Below, piece after piece: positions 20,061 through 30,116 of a stretch of DNA of 64,000 nt. Position 1 is the stretch's first letter, and every line of letters starts with the position of its first letter. The notes beneath the pieces were generated by a model. The model saw only the letters and a list, made by a program, of their open reading frames with translations. It did not search any database and was not told where the DNA came from. A program made the translations under genes and the position numbers. The stretch covers positions 806,001 to 870,000 of the forward strand of contig CAWEQW010000008.1 of NCBI GenBank assembly GCA_963811365.1, written 5' to 3'. The DNA is from CAWEQW01 sp963811365. Lineage in GTDB: Bacteria > Actinomycetota > Actinomycetes > Propionibacteriales > Nocardioidaceae.

Positions 20061-20753
20061 TCAGCTCTGCCTCGTCAGCACGACCGTGCCCCGGGCCAGC
20101 GCGGCCAGCGCCCGGGCCAGGGCCGCGTCCCGGTCACCGCCGACGCCGACGAGCACCTCGCGAGTGGCCGAGGGACCCAGCGCACCCGAGCTCGTGGCCG
20201 CGGACACCACGGTGACGTCGGCCAGGACGCGGCGCGCGAGTGCCGGCGCGGCGCCGTCGACCGGCGTCGCGGCGGCGTCCGGAGTCACCCACACGTCGAC
20301 CACCTGTCCCGCCCTGAGGTCCGCGGGCACCGACCCGGTCGGCACCGCGAGCGGCACCTGCGTGAGCCGGACCGGCGGCCGCCGCGTCAGCGCCGCCCGC
20401 GGCAGCAGCTCACCGGCGCCGACGTCGTGAGCGGCCACCACGCCGGAGGGCACCGGCGCGTCGGCGGCCAGGTAGCGACCCACCGCCGCGGCGCCGGCGA
20501 TGTGCACCTCGGCCCGGACGAGTCGTGTGGTGCTCAGCGGCTGGCCGGCGCGCAGCGGGTCACGCACCGCCCAGACGGCCACCGTGTCGTCGGCACGACC
20601 GATCAGCGTCGCGCCGAGCACCACCGACAGCGCCACGAGCACGACGCCGACGACGACCCGCGGATCACGCCAGCGCGTCCGCCGTACCCGGACGGCGGGC
20701 GGCGGCGCCGCCTGGTCGTCGGAGCGAGGTCGTGCGCCGAGAGTCGCAGTCAT
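20061..20753 (-). CDS. SAF-domain / CpaB-like membrane-anchored protein
   Basis: 230-aa protein with a short basic cytoplasmic start, one membrane helix (VVVGVVLVALSVVLGATLIG, about 30-50) and an extracytoplasmic SAF domain (about 55-125), as in CpaB of Flp-pilus systems. The C-terminal part resembles the RcpC/CpaB region but is short. ATG 20753 is chosen because CATGAT lies 7 nt upstream as a leaderless -10 box; earlier in-frame starts would enter the divergent HTH gene's promoter. It is paired with the CpaE-like ATPase. Without pilus genes nearby the partner machinery is unknown. Confidence 0.7.
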   Translation of the reverse strand: MTATLGARPRSDDQAAPPPAVRVRRTRWRDPRVVVGVVLVALSVVLGATLIGRADDTVAVWAVRDPLRAGQPLSTTRLVRAEVHIAGAAAVGRYLAADAPVPSGVVAAHDVGAGELLPRAALTRRPPVRLTQVPLAVPTGSVPADLRAGQVVDVWVTPDAAATPVDGAAPALARRVLADVTVVSAATSSGALGPSATREVLVGVGGDRDAALARALAALARGTVVLTRQS

Positions 20754-20867
20754 GGCGCCCATCATGAGGGGAGCCACCCCCGGATGACCATCGCGGAGCC
20801 GAGTTGTCCACAGGTCGAGCTCGCCCCCAGCGCGCCGGAGCGCTGCTGCGCTGGCATAGTGCTGCCC
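20754..20867. promoter_or_regulatory. Divergent promoter region with two leaderless-type -10 boxes
   Basis: On the minus strand CATGAT (20761-20766) ends 7 nt before ATG 20753 of the SAF protein. On the plus strand CATAGT (20855-20860) ends 7 nt before ATG 20868 of the HTH protein. Neither start has a Shine-Dalgarno sequence. Both genes may therefore be transcribed from the first base of the start codon. Confidence 0.45.
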
Positions 20868-21149
20868 ATGTCCGGCATGCACGGCCAGCCTCGGTTCCTG
20901 ACCCTTGCCGACGTCGCCGAGGTGCTCAACACGTCGCAGGCGCAGGTCTACGCTCTGGTGCGGCGGGGTGAGCTGCGAGCGATCAAGATCGGCGGCCGCG
21001 GGCAGTGGCGGGTCGAGACCACGGAGCTCGAGGCGTTCATCGAGCGGATGTACGCCCAGACGGAGGCGGAGACCCGGGCCGGCTCAGCCACGGTGCAGCG
21101 CGGCCAGGTGCCCGACAGCGAGCAGGTCGACGGCCCCACCCTGCCCTGA
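20868..21149 (+). CDS. Excisionase/MerR-fold helix-turn-helix DNA-binding protein
   Basis: 93-aa protein with a compact winged helix-turn-helix of the excisionase type. FLTLADVAEVLNTSQAQVYALV is the HTH (residues about 9-30), followed by the RRGELRAIKIGGRGQWRV wing and a LEAFIERMY helix. This is the fold of BldC and phage excisionases. No integrase or phage gene is near, so a chromosomal regulator is more likely. The last 66 bp overlap the convergent 189-aa gene. It has a leaderless-type -10 box. The neighbouring divergent CpaB/CpaE-like genes are natural candidate targets, by position only. Confidence 0.8.
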   Translation: MSGMHGQPRFLTLADVAEVLNTSQAQVYALVRRGELRAIKIGGRGQWRVETTELEAFIERMYAQTEAETRAGSATVQRGQVPDSEQVDGPTLP

Positions 21150-21653
21150 CGCCTCGACCCCTGACACCTCGACCCCTGACACCTCGACGAAGTCGGCTCC
21201 CACACGTCCCATGACCACGCGTGCGGACCGCCCGTCGAGCCGGTGCACGACGACCGGCTCGCGGTCCTCGGCCACCTGACGCAGCAGCGACCGCAGCGCC
21301 AGCCGGGCGGTGACCGGCCGGGCCTGCTCCGATACCGCGCGGCCGGCGACTCCGCGGGCGGCGACCACCGCGGCGAAGCGCACGGCCCACTCACCGCGGC
21401 CGTCCCCGACCAGGCACCAGTCCGCGCCGAGCCGGCCGAGCGTCCCCGCGACCCGGCCGACGCCCGCCACGTCGAGGGTCACCGCATGGCCGGCGGAGGC
21501 GTGCAGCCGGGAGGCCAGGTCGACGGCGGCGTACTCCGCACGACTGCGCTCGGCCACCTCGGCGTCCCGCTCGCCGAGCAGCAGCCCCTCCGCCTGCTGC
21601 TCCAGGTCGTCGAAGACGCCGGACAGCCACTCCTCCCATCGCACACAGAGCAC
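21084..21653 (-). CDS. Conserved hypothetical protein with C-terminal repeat
   Basis: Up to 189 aa, from GTG 21653; a later GTG at 21644 would give MRWEEWLSG and is also plausible. An acidic N-terminal helix (about 10-55) precedes a beta-rich middle with VTLDVAGVGRVAG and GADWCLVGD, repeated in style near 145-160 (ARVVMGRVGADFVEV). These look like two SH3/Sm-like small barrels. Near the C-terminus VEVSG is repeated, encoded by a 15-bp tandem repeat. No family name is recognised with confidence. The gene overlaps the convergent HTH gene at its 3' end and diverges from the LysM gene. Confidence 0.6.
   Translation of the reverse strand: MLCVRWEEWLSGVFDDLEQQAEGLLLGERDAEVAERSRAEYAAVDLASRLHASAGHAVTLDVAGVGRVAGTLGRLGADWCLVGDGRGEWAVRFAAVVAARGVAGRAVSEQARPVTARLALRSLLRQVAEDREPVVVHRLDGRSARVVMGRVGADFVEVSGVEVSGVEASGQGGAVDLLAVGHLAALHRG
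21151..21188. repeat. 15-bp tandem repeat, about 2.5 copies
   Basis: The unit ACCTCGACCCCTGAC is repeated at 21151-21165 (one mismatch), 21166-21180 and partly to 21188. It begins two bases after the stop codon of the HTH gene. On the minus strand it encodes VEVSG-like repeats near the end of the 189-aa protein. Confidence 0.7.
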
Positions 21654-21698
21654 GCTGCCCCGTCCGCGAGGAGTCCAACCCCGGCTGTGGAGGAGCGC

Positions 21699-21730
21699 TT
21701 GACGACCGCACCCGATCGACGGCTAGATAT
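21699..21730 (+). promoter_or_regulatory. SigA-type promoter for the LysM gene
   Basis: TTGACG at 21699-21704 serves as the -35 element. CTAGAT (21723-21728) inside TAGATAT serves as the -10 element, with an 18-bp spacer. The start codon at 21764 follows about 35 nt downstream with an AAGGAACGAGG ribosome site. The stretch is AT-rich for this genome. Confidence 0.5.
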
Positions 21731-21763
21731 GTCAAACGACACCAAACGCAAGGAACGAGGCCG

Positions 21764-22474
21764 ATGGCCGTACGACGGGGGATCCGGGGAGTGCGCGTCG
21801 CGCTGCTCCTTGTGACGGCGGTGACCGGCTCGACACTGGTCGCGAGACTCCTGCTCCCCCCGCTGGCGGCCGGGGCGACGGCGCTTCGTCACGGCGACGC
21901 CGGTGCGGCGTCGTTCGAGACGGTGCTCACCGCGGTCTGCGCGGCGGCCGTCGCGCTGAGCTGGTGCTGGCTCTGCCTCGCCGGGAGCGCGGTGGCGGTC
22001 GACAGCATGCTGTGCTGCCGAGTCGGTGACCGCCGACCTGCACGACCTGCACGGCTGGCCCGGCGATGTCCGGGATGGCTGCGGGTGGCCGTGCTCGTCG
22101 GGTGCGGCGTCGGCCTGGGGGGTGCGCTGTCTTCCGCCTCGGCCGACACCTCGGGGGCGTCCGTGCTCGACGGGCTGCCGGTGCCCGACCGGTTCGTGTC
22201 CCGCCCCGCCGTGACCGGCCACGATCTGCGCGCGGCTGCCCACGACCCTCCGCGCGCGGCGGCCGCGGCGGCACGCCGTGGGACGGTCACCGTCGTCTCA
22301 GGCGACAGCCTGTGGACGATCGCCGCCTCGCTGCTGCCGCCCGACGCCGGGCCGGCGCGGATCACCCGGACCTGGCGGCTGCTGTACGTGCACAACCGTC
22401 AGGCAGTCGGGGCCGACCCGAACCTCATCGTCCCGGGCACGGTCCTGGGCCTGCCCTCCCAGCTTCCCCGCTGA
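21764..22474 (+). CDS. LysM-domain membrane protein
   Basis: 236-aa protein with hydrophobic segments at about 12-37, 53-77 and 104-125, then a C-terminal LysM domain (about 172-233) beginning VTVVSGDSLWTIAASLL and ending in PNLIVPGTVLGLP. LysM binds peptidoglycan or other GlcNAc polymers, so the C-terminus should lie outside the membrane. The ATG has AAGGAACGAGG upstream and a SigA-like promoter. The Rv3235-family gene follows 42 bp downstream on the same strand and is probably co-transcribed. Some actinobacterial relatives sit in the same place near secA. Its exact role is unknown. Confidence 0.8.
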   Translation: MAVRRGIRGVRVALLLVTAVTGSTLVARLLLPPLAAGATALRHGDAGAASFETVLTAVCAAAVALSWCWLCLAGSAVAVDSMLCCRVGDRRPARPARLARRCPGWLRVAVLVGCGVGLGGALSSASADTSGASVLDGLPVPDRFVSRPAVTGHDLRAAAHDPPRAAAAAARRGTVTVVSGDSLWTIAASLLPPDAGPARITRTWRLLYVHNRQAVGADPNLIVPGTVLGLPSQLPR

Positions 22475-22516
22475 CCCGTGCCGCGGTCGCGGCGCACTCT
22501 CTCGGAAGGAACAGCG

Positions 22517-23095
22517 ATGACCGACGAATCCTCGACTCCGCAGCCGGAGCGACCGGCTGCGGACCACCCGGTGCGCCGCCCTCCGGCGCCGGCCGGGCCC
22601 TGGGCCACCGTCACGACCCTGGTGCCGACGCCCGGCGAGCCACCGGACCCGGTGCCGCTCGCCGCCGTCCAGGGGGCGCTTGCCCTCGACCTCGGTCGGG
22701 ACGGCGGGGCGCTGGCCGGGCCCGGGCTGCGCCTGGTCCCGGACCGCCCGGCGCCGTCCGACCGCGAGGTCCGCGGCTGGGCCGCACGGTTCGCCCAGGC
22801 CGTCGTGGAGGTGCTCGGCGCCGACCGGCCGCTCAGCCAGCTCGTCGGCTGCACCGACGTGCGCGTCTACCAGGACCTCGAGCGGCGGGTGCGGGTGCTG
22901 GCCCGCACCTCGCCCGCGCCGCTACGGCGCCGCACGATCCGGCCACAGGTCCGCAGCGTGCACGTGTGCCGGGTCGGACCTCGGTCGGCCGAGGTGAGCG
23001 TGCATGTGCGCTACGGCCCTCGATCCCGCGCTCTCGCTGCCCGCCTCGACCTCGTGAACGGGCGGTGGACCTGCACCGCTCTCGAGCTGGGCTAG
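22517..23095 (+). CDS. Rv3235-family (DUF6459) protein
   Basis: 192-aa protein with a Pro/Ala-rich disordered N-terminus (about 1-45) and a C-terminal alpha/beta domain. The domain ends in VHVCRVGPRSAEVSVHVRYG and the closing LVNGRWTCTALELG, which I recognise from the Rv3235/DUF6459 family always found near secA in actinobacteria. ATG 22517 with GGAAGGA upstream is chosen over an earlier in-frame start. The fold resembles small NTF2-like domains, but the function is unknown. It ends 14 bp before the convergent secA stop codon. Confidence 0.75.
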   Translation: MTDESSTPQPERPAADHPVRRPPAPAGPWATVTTLVPTPGEPPDPVPLAAVQGALALDLGRDGGALAGPGLRLVPDRPAPSDREVRGWAARFAQAVVEVLGADRPLSQLVGCTDVRVYQDLERRVRVLARTSPAPLRRRTIRPQVRSVHVCRVGPRSAEVSVHVRYGPRSRALAARLDLVNGRWTCTALELG

Positions 23096-23109
23096 CGCCC
23101 GGGTGTCGG

Positions 23110-25935
<2,826 letters not shown>

Positions 25936-26163
25936 GAGAGTGTCTCCTGGTGTTCTTTCACTGGTACGCGGGGTGGGCGCCTCGCCCGTCGGGACGCCGC
26001 TCGGCCGGGCACGCGCAGCGCGGGCGCACAGCCCTGCCGACCATCGTAACCGCACGCTGCACACTCGGGGGTACACCGCCGATCACGCCCCTGGGCACAC
26101 CGCCGATCCCACCGCCGATCCCACCGCTGGGGAGACCGCCGCCGCGCGGCGCGCGACGAAGGC
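25936..26163 (-). promoter_or_regulatory. secA upstream region with short direct repeats
   Basis: 228 bp between the YcaQ-like gene stop codon and the secA start. It should hold the secA promoter. The decamer ACCGCCGATC occurs three times (26075-26084, 26099-26108, 26111-26120) with 14-bp and 2-bp gaps. No clear -10/-35 pair could be picked out. Confidence 0.35.
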
Positions 26164-27393
26164 TCAGCCGGAGGCTCCGGCAGCGACGGAGAGGGCCAGC
26201 GGCGCCGCCAGGTCACCGCGCGGCTCGACGTGCACGTCGTCGAGGTCGAGCCACCCGGCCAGGGACCACAGCTCGTCGGCCAGCTCGGGGACGGTGTCCT
26301 CCGGCGCGTCCGGCTCCGCCCAGGCCCCCCGCACGACCAGCACCCGGGAGCGACGGTCGGCCTTGAGGTCCACCCGGCCGACCAGCCGGTCTCCGAGCAG
26401 GAACGGCAGGACGTAGTAGCCGTGCACCCGGAGGTGCTCGGGCACGTAGATCTCGATGCGGTAGCGGAAGTCGAACAGGCGTTCGGTCCGGCTGCGCTCC
26501 CACACCACGGGATCGAAGGGGTTCAGCAGCGCGCGGGCCCGCACCCGGCGCGGCAGCGCCGCATCACGGTGGAGGTAGGCCTGCCGGCCCCAGCCCTCGA
26601 CCTGCACCGGCAGCAGCTCGCCGGAGTCGACCAGCGCCGCGAGGGCCGGCTTGACGAGCGGGGCCAGGAGGCGGTCGCTCTGCAGCCGGAAGTAGTCGCG
26701 AAGGTCGTGCTCCGTGCCGACGCCGTGGCAGGCTGCGGCCCGCCGAAGCAGCTCCGCCGCGGCCTCCGCGAGGGACGGCTCGGGCGCGTCGAGGTGCTCG
26801 CGCGGCACGACCCGCTCGGGCAGGTCGTAGATCCGCTCGAACTGCGCGTTGCGACCCGAGACCGCCAACCGCCCGGAGGCGAAGAGGTACTCCAGGGTCT
26901 TCTTGGTCTCCGACCAGTTCCAGCCCCAGTGCACCTTCGCCCGCGGCAGCCCCCGGTCGAGGTCGCGGGCGGTGGCCGCGCCACGTTCGCGGATCTCCTC
27001 CAGCAGCGAGTCGACCAGCTCGGGACGGTGGCGCACGGCCTCCCACTCGTGGCCGCGAGCCTCGAAGGCGCGCATCCGGTGACGCATCTGCGGCCAGAGG
27101 TCGACCGGCATGAACGCCGCGACGTGGGCCCAGTACTCCACCACCCGCCGCGGCCGCTGCTCCGAGGCGCGGCGCAGCAGGTCGGTGTCGTAGGGACCCA
27201 TCCGCGAGAACAGCGGCATGTAGTGGGCCCGCGCAAGCACGTTGACCGAGTCGATCTGCAGCACCGCGGTGCGGGCGAGTGTCCTGCTGAAGGTGCGCAT
27301 CGTCGCCACCGTGTGCCGCGGGTCGCGGAACCCCTGGGCGGCCAGCGCGACCCGGCGGGCCGAGGCGCGCGACAGGGTGGCCGGAGCGGTCAT
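26164..27393 (-). CDS. YcaQ/AlkX-type interstrand-crosslink DNA glycosylase (HTH_42 family)
   Basis: 409-aa winged-helix protein of the HTH_42 (DUF1006) family. Members are monofunctional glycosylases that unhook DNA interstrand crosslinks from nitrogen mustards or similar agents. The catalytic Q-phi-D/Q motif reads LQIDSVNV (Gln46, Asp48), the QxD variant of E. coli YcaQ; the azinomycin-resistance AlkZ uses QxQ. Three winged-helix modules and the C-terminal beta barrel with FDFRYRIEIYVPEH are in place. The start is ATG 27393, with alternatives at 27402 and 27417. It is single, so self-resistance to a natural product is not suggested by context; general repair is the simplest reading. Confidence 0.8.
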   Translation of the reverse strand: MTAPATLSRASARRVALAAQGFRDPRHTVATMRTFSRTLARTAVLQIDSVNVLARAHYMPLFSRMGPYDTDLLRRASEQRPRRVVEYWAHVAAFMPVDLWPQMRHRMRAFEARGHEWEAVRHRPELVDSLLEEIRERGAATARDLDRGLPRAKVHWGWNWSETKKTLEYLFASGRLAVSGRNAQFERIYDLPERVVPREHLDAPEPSLAEAAAELLRRAAACHGVGTEHDLRDYFRLQSDRLLAPLVKPALAALVDSGELLPVQVEGWGRQAYLHRDAALPRRVRARALLNPFDPVVWERSRTERLFDFRYRIEIYVPEHLRVHGYYVLPFLLGDRLVGRVDLKADRRSRVLVVRGAWAEPDAPEDTVPELADELWSLAGWLDLDDVHVEPRGDLAAPLALSVAAGASG

Positions 27394-27466
27394 GCGCGTC
27401 ATTATGGCCGCCGCCACCGACAGCCCCGACCCGTGGTACGCCGAGCCGCGGGTCCTGCCGCGTGCC

Positions 27467-28156
27467 TCAGGGGATGTCGAGCAGCTTCTCGCGCACGGCG
27501 TACATCACGGCCTCCATGCGGGAGTGCAGCTGGAGCTTCTCCAGGATGTTGCGCACGTGGTTCTTGACGGTGTTCTCGCTGATGAACAGCCGCTTCGCGA
27601 TCTCGCGGTTGTTCAGCCCCTGCGCGACCAGCTTGAGCACCTCGAGCTCGCGCTCGGTGAGCCGCGGGCTCGGCACCTGCTGGCGGTCGGAGCGCGACAT
27701 CTGCTTGAACTCGTCGAGCAGCTTGATCGCCATCGAGGGGCTGATCAGCGACTGGCCGTCGGCGACCACCCGGATCGCCTGGGCGACCTCCTCGATCGAG
27801 GAGTCCTTGAGCAGGTAGCCCGACGCGCCGTTCTTGACCGCGTCGTAGAGGTCACCCTCCTCGTCGCTCACGGTCAGCATGATGATCCGAGCGGTGGGAG
27901 CGACGTCCTTGATCGCCAGACAGGCCTCGATCCCCGAGCGCTTCGGCATCCGGACGTCCATCAAGATCACGTCGGGCACCGCCGTCGAGGCCAGGTCGGT
28001 CGCGGCCACGCCGTCGCCGGCCTCGCCGACCACCTCGATGTCGTCCTCCACCCCGAGCAGCATGGTCAGCCCACGACGAAACAGCTCCTGGTCGTCGACG
28101 ACCGCGACGCGGATCGGCTCACCGCTCGCCTTGGGTCGGGTAGTGGTGACTGGCAC
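27467..28156 (-). CDS. NarL/LuxR-family response regulator
   Basis: 229-aa two-domain response regulator. The receiver (about 15-130) has the acidic pair VVDDQE, the phospho-acceptor Asp67 in ILMDVRMP and the Lys in GYLLKDSS. The C-terminal LuxR helix-turn-helix (about 163-225) reads LTERELEVLKLVAQGLNNRE. The likely start is GTG 28156, since upstream codons are not family-like. No histidine kinase gene is adjacent, so it is an orphan here. A regulator of this type is commonly found beside hpf and secA in actinobacteria. Its targets cannot be read from the sequence. Confidence 0.9.
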   Translation of the reverse strand: MPVTTTRPKASGEPIRVAVVDDQELFRRGLTMLLGVEDDIEVVGEAGDGVAATDLASTAVPDVILMDVRMPKRSGIEACLAIKDVAPTARIIMLTVSDEEGDLYDAVKNGASGYLLKDSSIEEVAQAIRVVADGQSLISPSMAIKLLDEFKQMSRSDRQQVPSPRLTERELEVLKLVAQGLNNREIAKRLFISENTVKNHVRNILEKLQLHSRMEAVMYAVREKLLDIP

Positions 28157-28297
28157 AGGATGATCATGGCATGGCACCACCCGAGGCGGTGGATCATCGC
28201 CCGACAACGGGGCAGACGGCACCGAATCGCGCACCTGTCCGGGCTAGTCCGTCCGGGCCCCCGGACGGCGCGCCGGATCCGTCCCCCAGCGACCCGG

Positions 28298-28918
28298 TCA
28301 GCTGACGTCGAGGGAGATCACCCCGTAGTCGTAGCCGCGACGCCGGTAGACGACGGAGGGCCGCTCGCTCTCCTTGTCCACGAACAGGAAGAAGTCGTGA
28401 CCGACGAGCTCCATCTCGTAGAGCGCCTGGTCCAGCGTCATCGGAGCGGCGTGGTGCAGCTTCTCCCGGACCACCAGCGGGCCGTCGCCGAGCACCGTGA
28501 TCGGCCCGATGCGGCGCTCGTCGTCGGCCGGGCTCCCGTCCTGGTCCGCGGCGTCGTCGGTGGACACCGCCCCAGCGAGGGCCTGGCCAACCGAGACCGG
28601 GGCGCGCCGCCCGCGGTGCACCCGGCGACGGTCGGCGGCGCGGCGCATCTGTGCTGCCATCCGGTCCAGCGCGAGGTCGAGGGCGGCCATCTTGTCCTCG
28701 GCGCTGGCCTCGGCCCGGACCACCGGGCCCTTGGAGATGGCCGTCAGCTCCACCTTCACAGCGCGGTCCTGCTGGCGGGGGTTCCTCTCCTTGACGACCT
28801 CGACCTCGACACGGATCACGCGATGGTCGTGCTTCTCCAACCGGGCGAGCTTCTCCTCGACGTGACTGCGGAACCGCTCCGAGACCTCGATGTGACGACT
28901 CTTGAGCACGATGTCCAC
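28298..28918 (-). CDS. hpf: Long-form ribosome hibernation promoting factor
   Basis: 206-aa long HPF that dimerises 70S ribosomes into 100S particles in stationary phase or stress. The N-terminal ribosome-binding domain begins DIVLKSRHIEVSERF. A charged variable linker follows (about 105-145). The C-terminal dimerisation domain has MTLDQALYEMELVGHDFFLFVDKE and YRRRGYDYGVISL. GTG 28918 with GGGAGG 6 nt upstream is the start. The gene order hpf-comF-lpqB-mtrB-mtrA is conserved in actinobacteria. A 347-bp gap separates it from comF upstream, so it has its own promoter. Confidence 0.93.
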   Translation of the reverse strand: MDIVLKSRHIEVSERFRSHVEEKLARLEKHDHRVIRVEVEVVKERNPRQQDRAVKVELTAISKGPVVRAEASAEDKMAALDLALDRMAAQMRRAADRRRVHRGRRAPVSVGQALAGAVSTDDAADQDGSPADDERRIGPITVLGDGPLVVREKLHHAAPMTLDQALYEMELVGHDFFLFVDKESERPSVVYRRRGYDYGVISLDVS

Positions 28919-29265
28919 GGCAACCTCCCGATGTCGTGTTGGCCTGATCTGCCGACACAACCCGGCGCCATGGGTGGAGCCCGCCCGGCCGACCTGGTCT
29001 TCGACCCCACAACCGCCTGCTGAGGCTCTCGCAGCTTCTCTGCCACTGCCGGCCTTCTCCCCCGAGCGCGCCGTGTCCGACGGCGCGTGGGGGGCAGGAC
29101 TTACTTCTAAGCCGCACCGTGATCGGCGCGGCGGAGCGGACCCCGCCACGCCTTACGTGGACCGTTTCGCCTGCGACTGGCATCGGCTTGCCGCGGAGTC
29201 CGGGCGTCTCGGCCCGGACGTCCGCCGGCGCAACCACGGACCCGGGCGGACTCCATACCCCGACG
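28919..29265 (-). promoter_or_regulatory. 347-bp non-coding stretch between comF and hpf
   Basis: No gene is supported here. It contains a perfect hairpin, CGCGCCGT (29067-29074) pairing with ACGGCGCG (29080-29087) around a 5-nt loop. The hairpin lies about 180 nt after the comF stop codon and 150 nt before hpf. In the direction of transcription it is preceded by a C-run and not followed by Us. It could end comF transcription or sit in the hpf leader. Confidence 0.4.
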
Positions 29266-30082
29266 CTATCCCGCGCCGTCGTAAAGCGGTAGGGAACCCT
29301 CCCAACCCGGTCGCGGCGCCGATCCCGGCACCCCTCGTCGCCGGGTGGCCGCCACCGTCGCGACCCCGACCGGCACCACTCCCGCCTCCTCGAGCGCCCG
29401 CTGCGCCTCCCGCACCGTCGACCCGGTCGTGAGCACGTCGTCGACGATCACGACCGGCCCCGGCCCGGCGGACCCGAGACACCGCATGCTGCCGGCGAGG
29501 TTGGCCGCCCGCTCGACCTCGCCGAGCCCGGCCTGGTCCTGCACCGGTCGCCGGCTGCGCAGCAGCCGCCCGGACGTACGCCGGCAGCCCGGCGCCACGC
29601 AGCTCCACGGCGGCGCGGCGGCTGATCCGGAGCAGTGGGTCGTGGCCGCGGCGACGCACCACTGCCCTGCGCGAGGGGACCGGCACCAGCAGCACCGGAG
29701 CACCACCCGGCGCGCCACCCGGCGCACCACCCGGGGCACCACCCGGGGCACCACCCGGGGCAACCGCCTCCACGAGCTCCGCGACGACACCGGCGAGCAG
29801 CGCGCCCAGCGGCCGGGTCAGGGCGAGGGCCTGGTCCTCCTTGTGCGCGTTCACCATGGCCTTGAGCACCCCGTCGTACGGCCCCGCGCTGAACGGGGTC
29901 GCCAGACCAGGGGGCGCCGGTGTGGGCCAGGCGAGCCCGCCGCCCCGCGGCAGCGCCGCCCGGCAGGCGGGGCAGAGCGGGCGGCCGGGACGACCGCAGC
30001 CCACGCAGGAGCTGCCGAGCAGCAGGTCGGACCAGGCGTCGCGCACCCGGGCAGCCTGGCCGTCCGGAGGCGCGGCCGCCAC
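29266..30082 (-). pseudogene. ComF-family phosphoribosyltransferase-like protein, frameshifted
   Basis: ComF-like protein with an N-terminal zinc finger (CVGCGRPGRPLCPAC) and a type I phosphoribosyltransferase domain whose PRPP loop VVIVDDVLTTGST is intact. The first part reads in one frame to about 29575 (ending GLPAYVR) and the second in the next frame (RRPVQDQAGLGEVERAAN). One extra base in the run around 29562-29575 explains this. A 12-bp repeat inserts (PGGA)5 between the lid helix and the VLLVPVPSRR strand. Possible starts are GTG 30082 and GTG 30046. ComF is needed for DNA uptake in competent bacteria; in actinobacteria the role is unclear. It lies 34 bp after lpqB. Confidence 0.75.
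29701..29760. repeat. 12-bp in-frame tandem repeat, 5 copies, inside comF
   Basis: The unit CACCACCCGGGG is repeated five times, the first two copies with small changes. On the minus strand it encodes Pro-Gly-Gly-Ala units in the phosphoribosyltransferase domain. A 12-bp unit keeps frame at any copy number. Confidence 0.85.
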
Positions 30083-30116
30083 CCGGGACCGCCGGCCTGT
30101 GGACGCGGCGGACGGG

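Noticed and set aside
18693..21149. Tad/Flp pilus locus
   Set aside because: Only CpaE-like and CpaB-like genes are present. No CpaF ATPase, TadB/C, pilin or prepilin peptidase was found.
20868..21149. Phage excisionase from an integrated element
   Set aside because: The fold fits, but no integrase, att-like repeats or phage genes lie nearby, and the neighbours are conserved chromosomal genes.
26164..28156. Biosynthetic gene cluster with crosslinker self-resistance
   Set aside because: No NRPS, PKS or tailoring enzymes are present. The QxD motif and core-gene context favour general repair.
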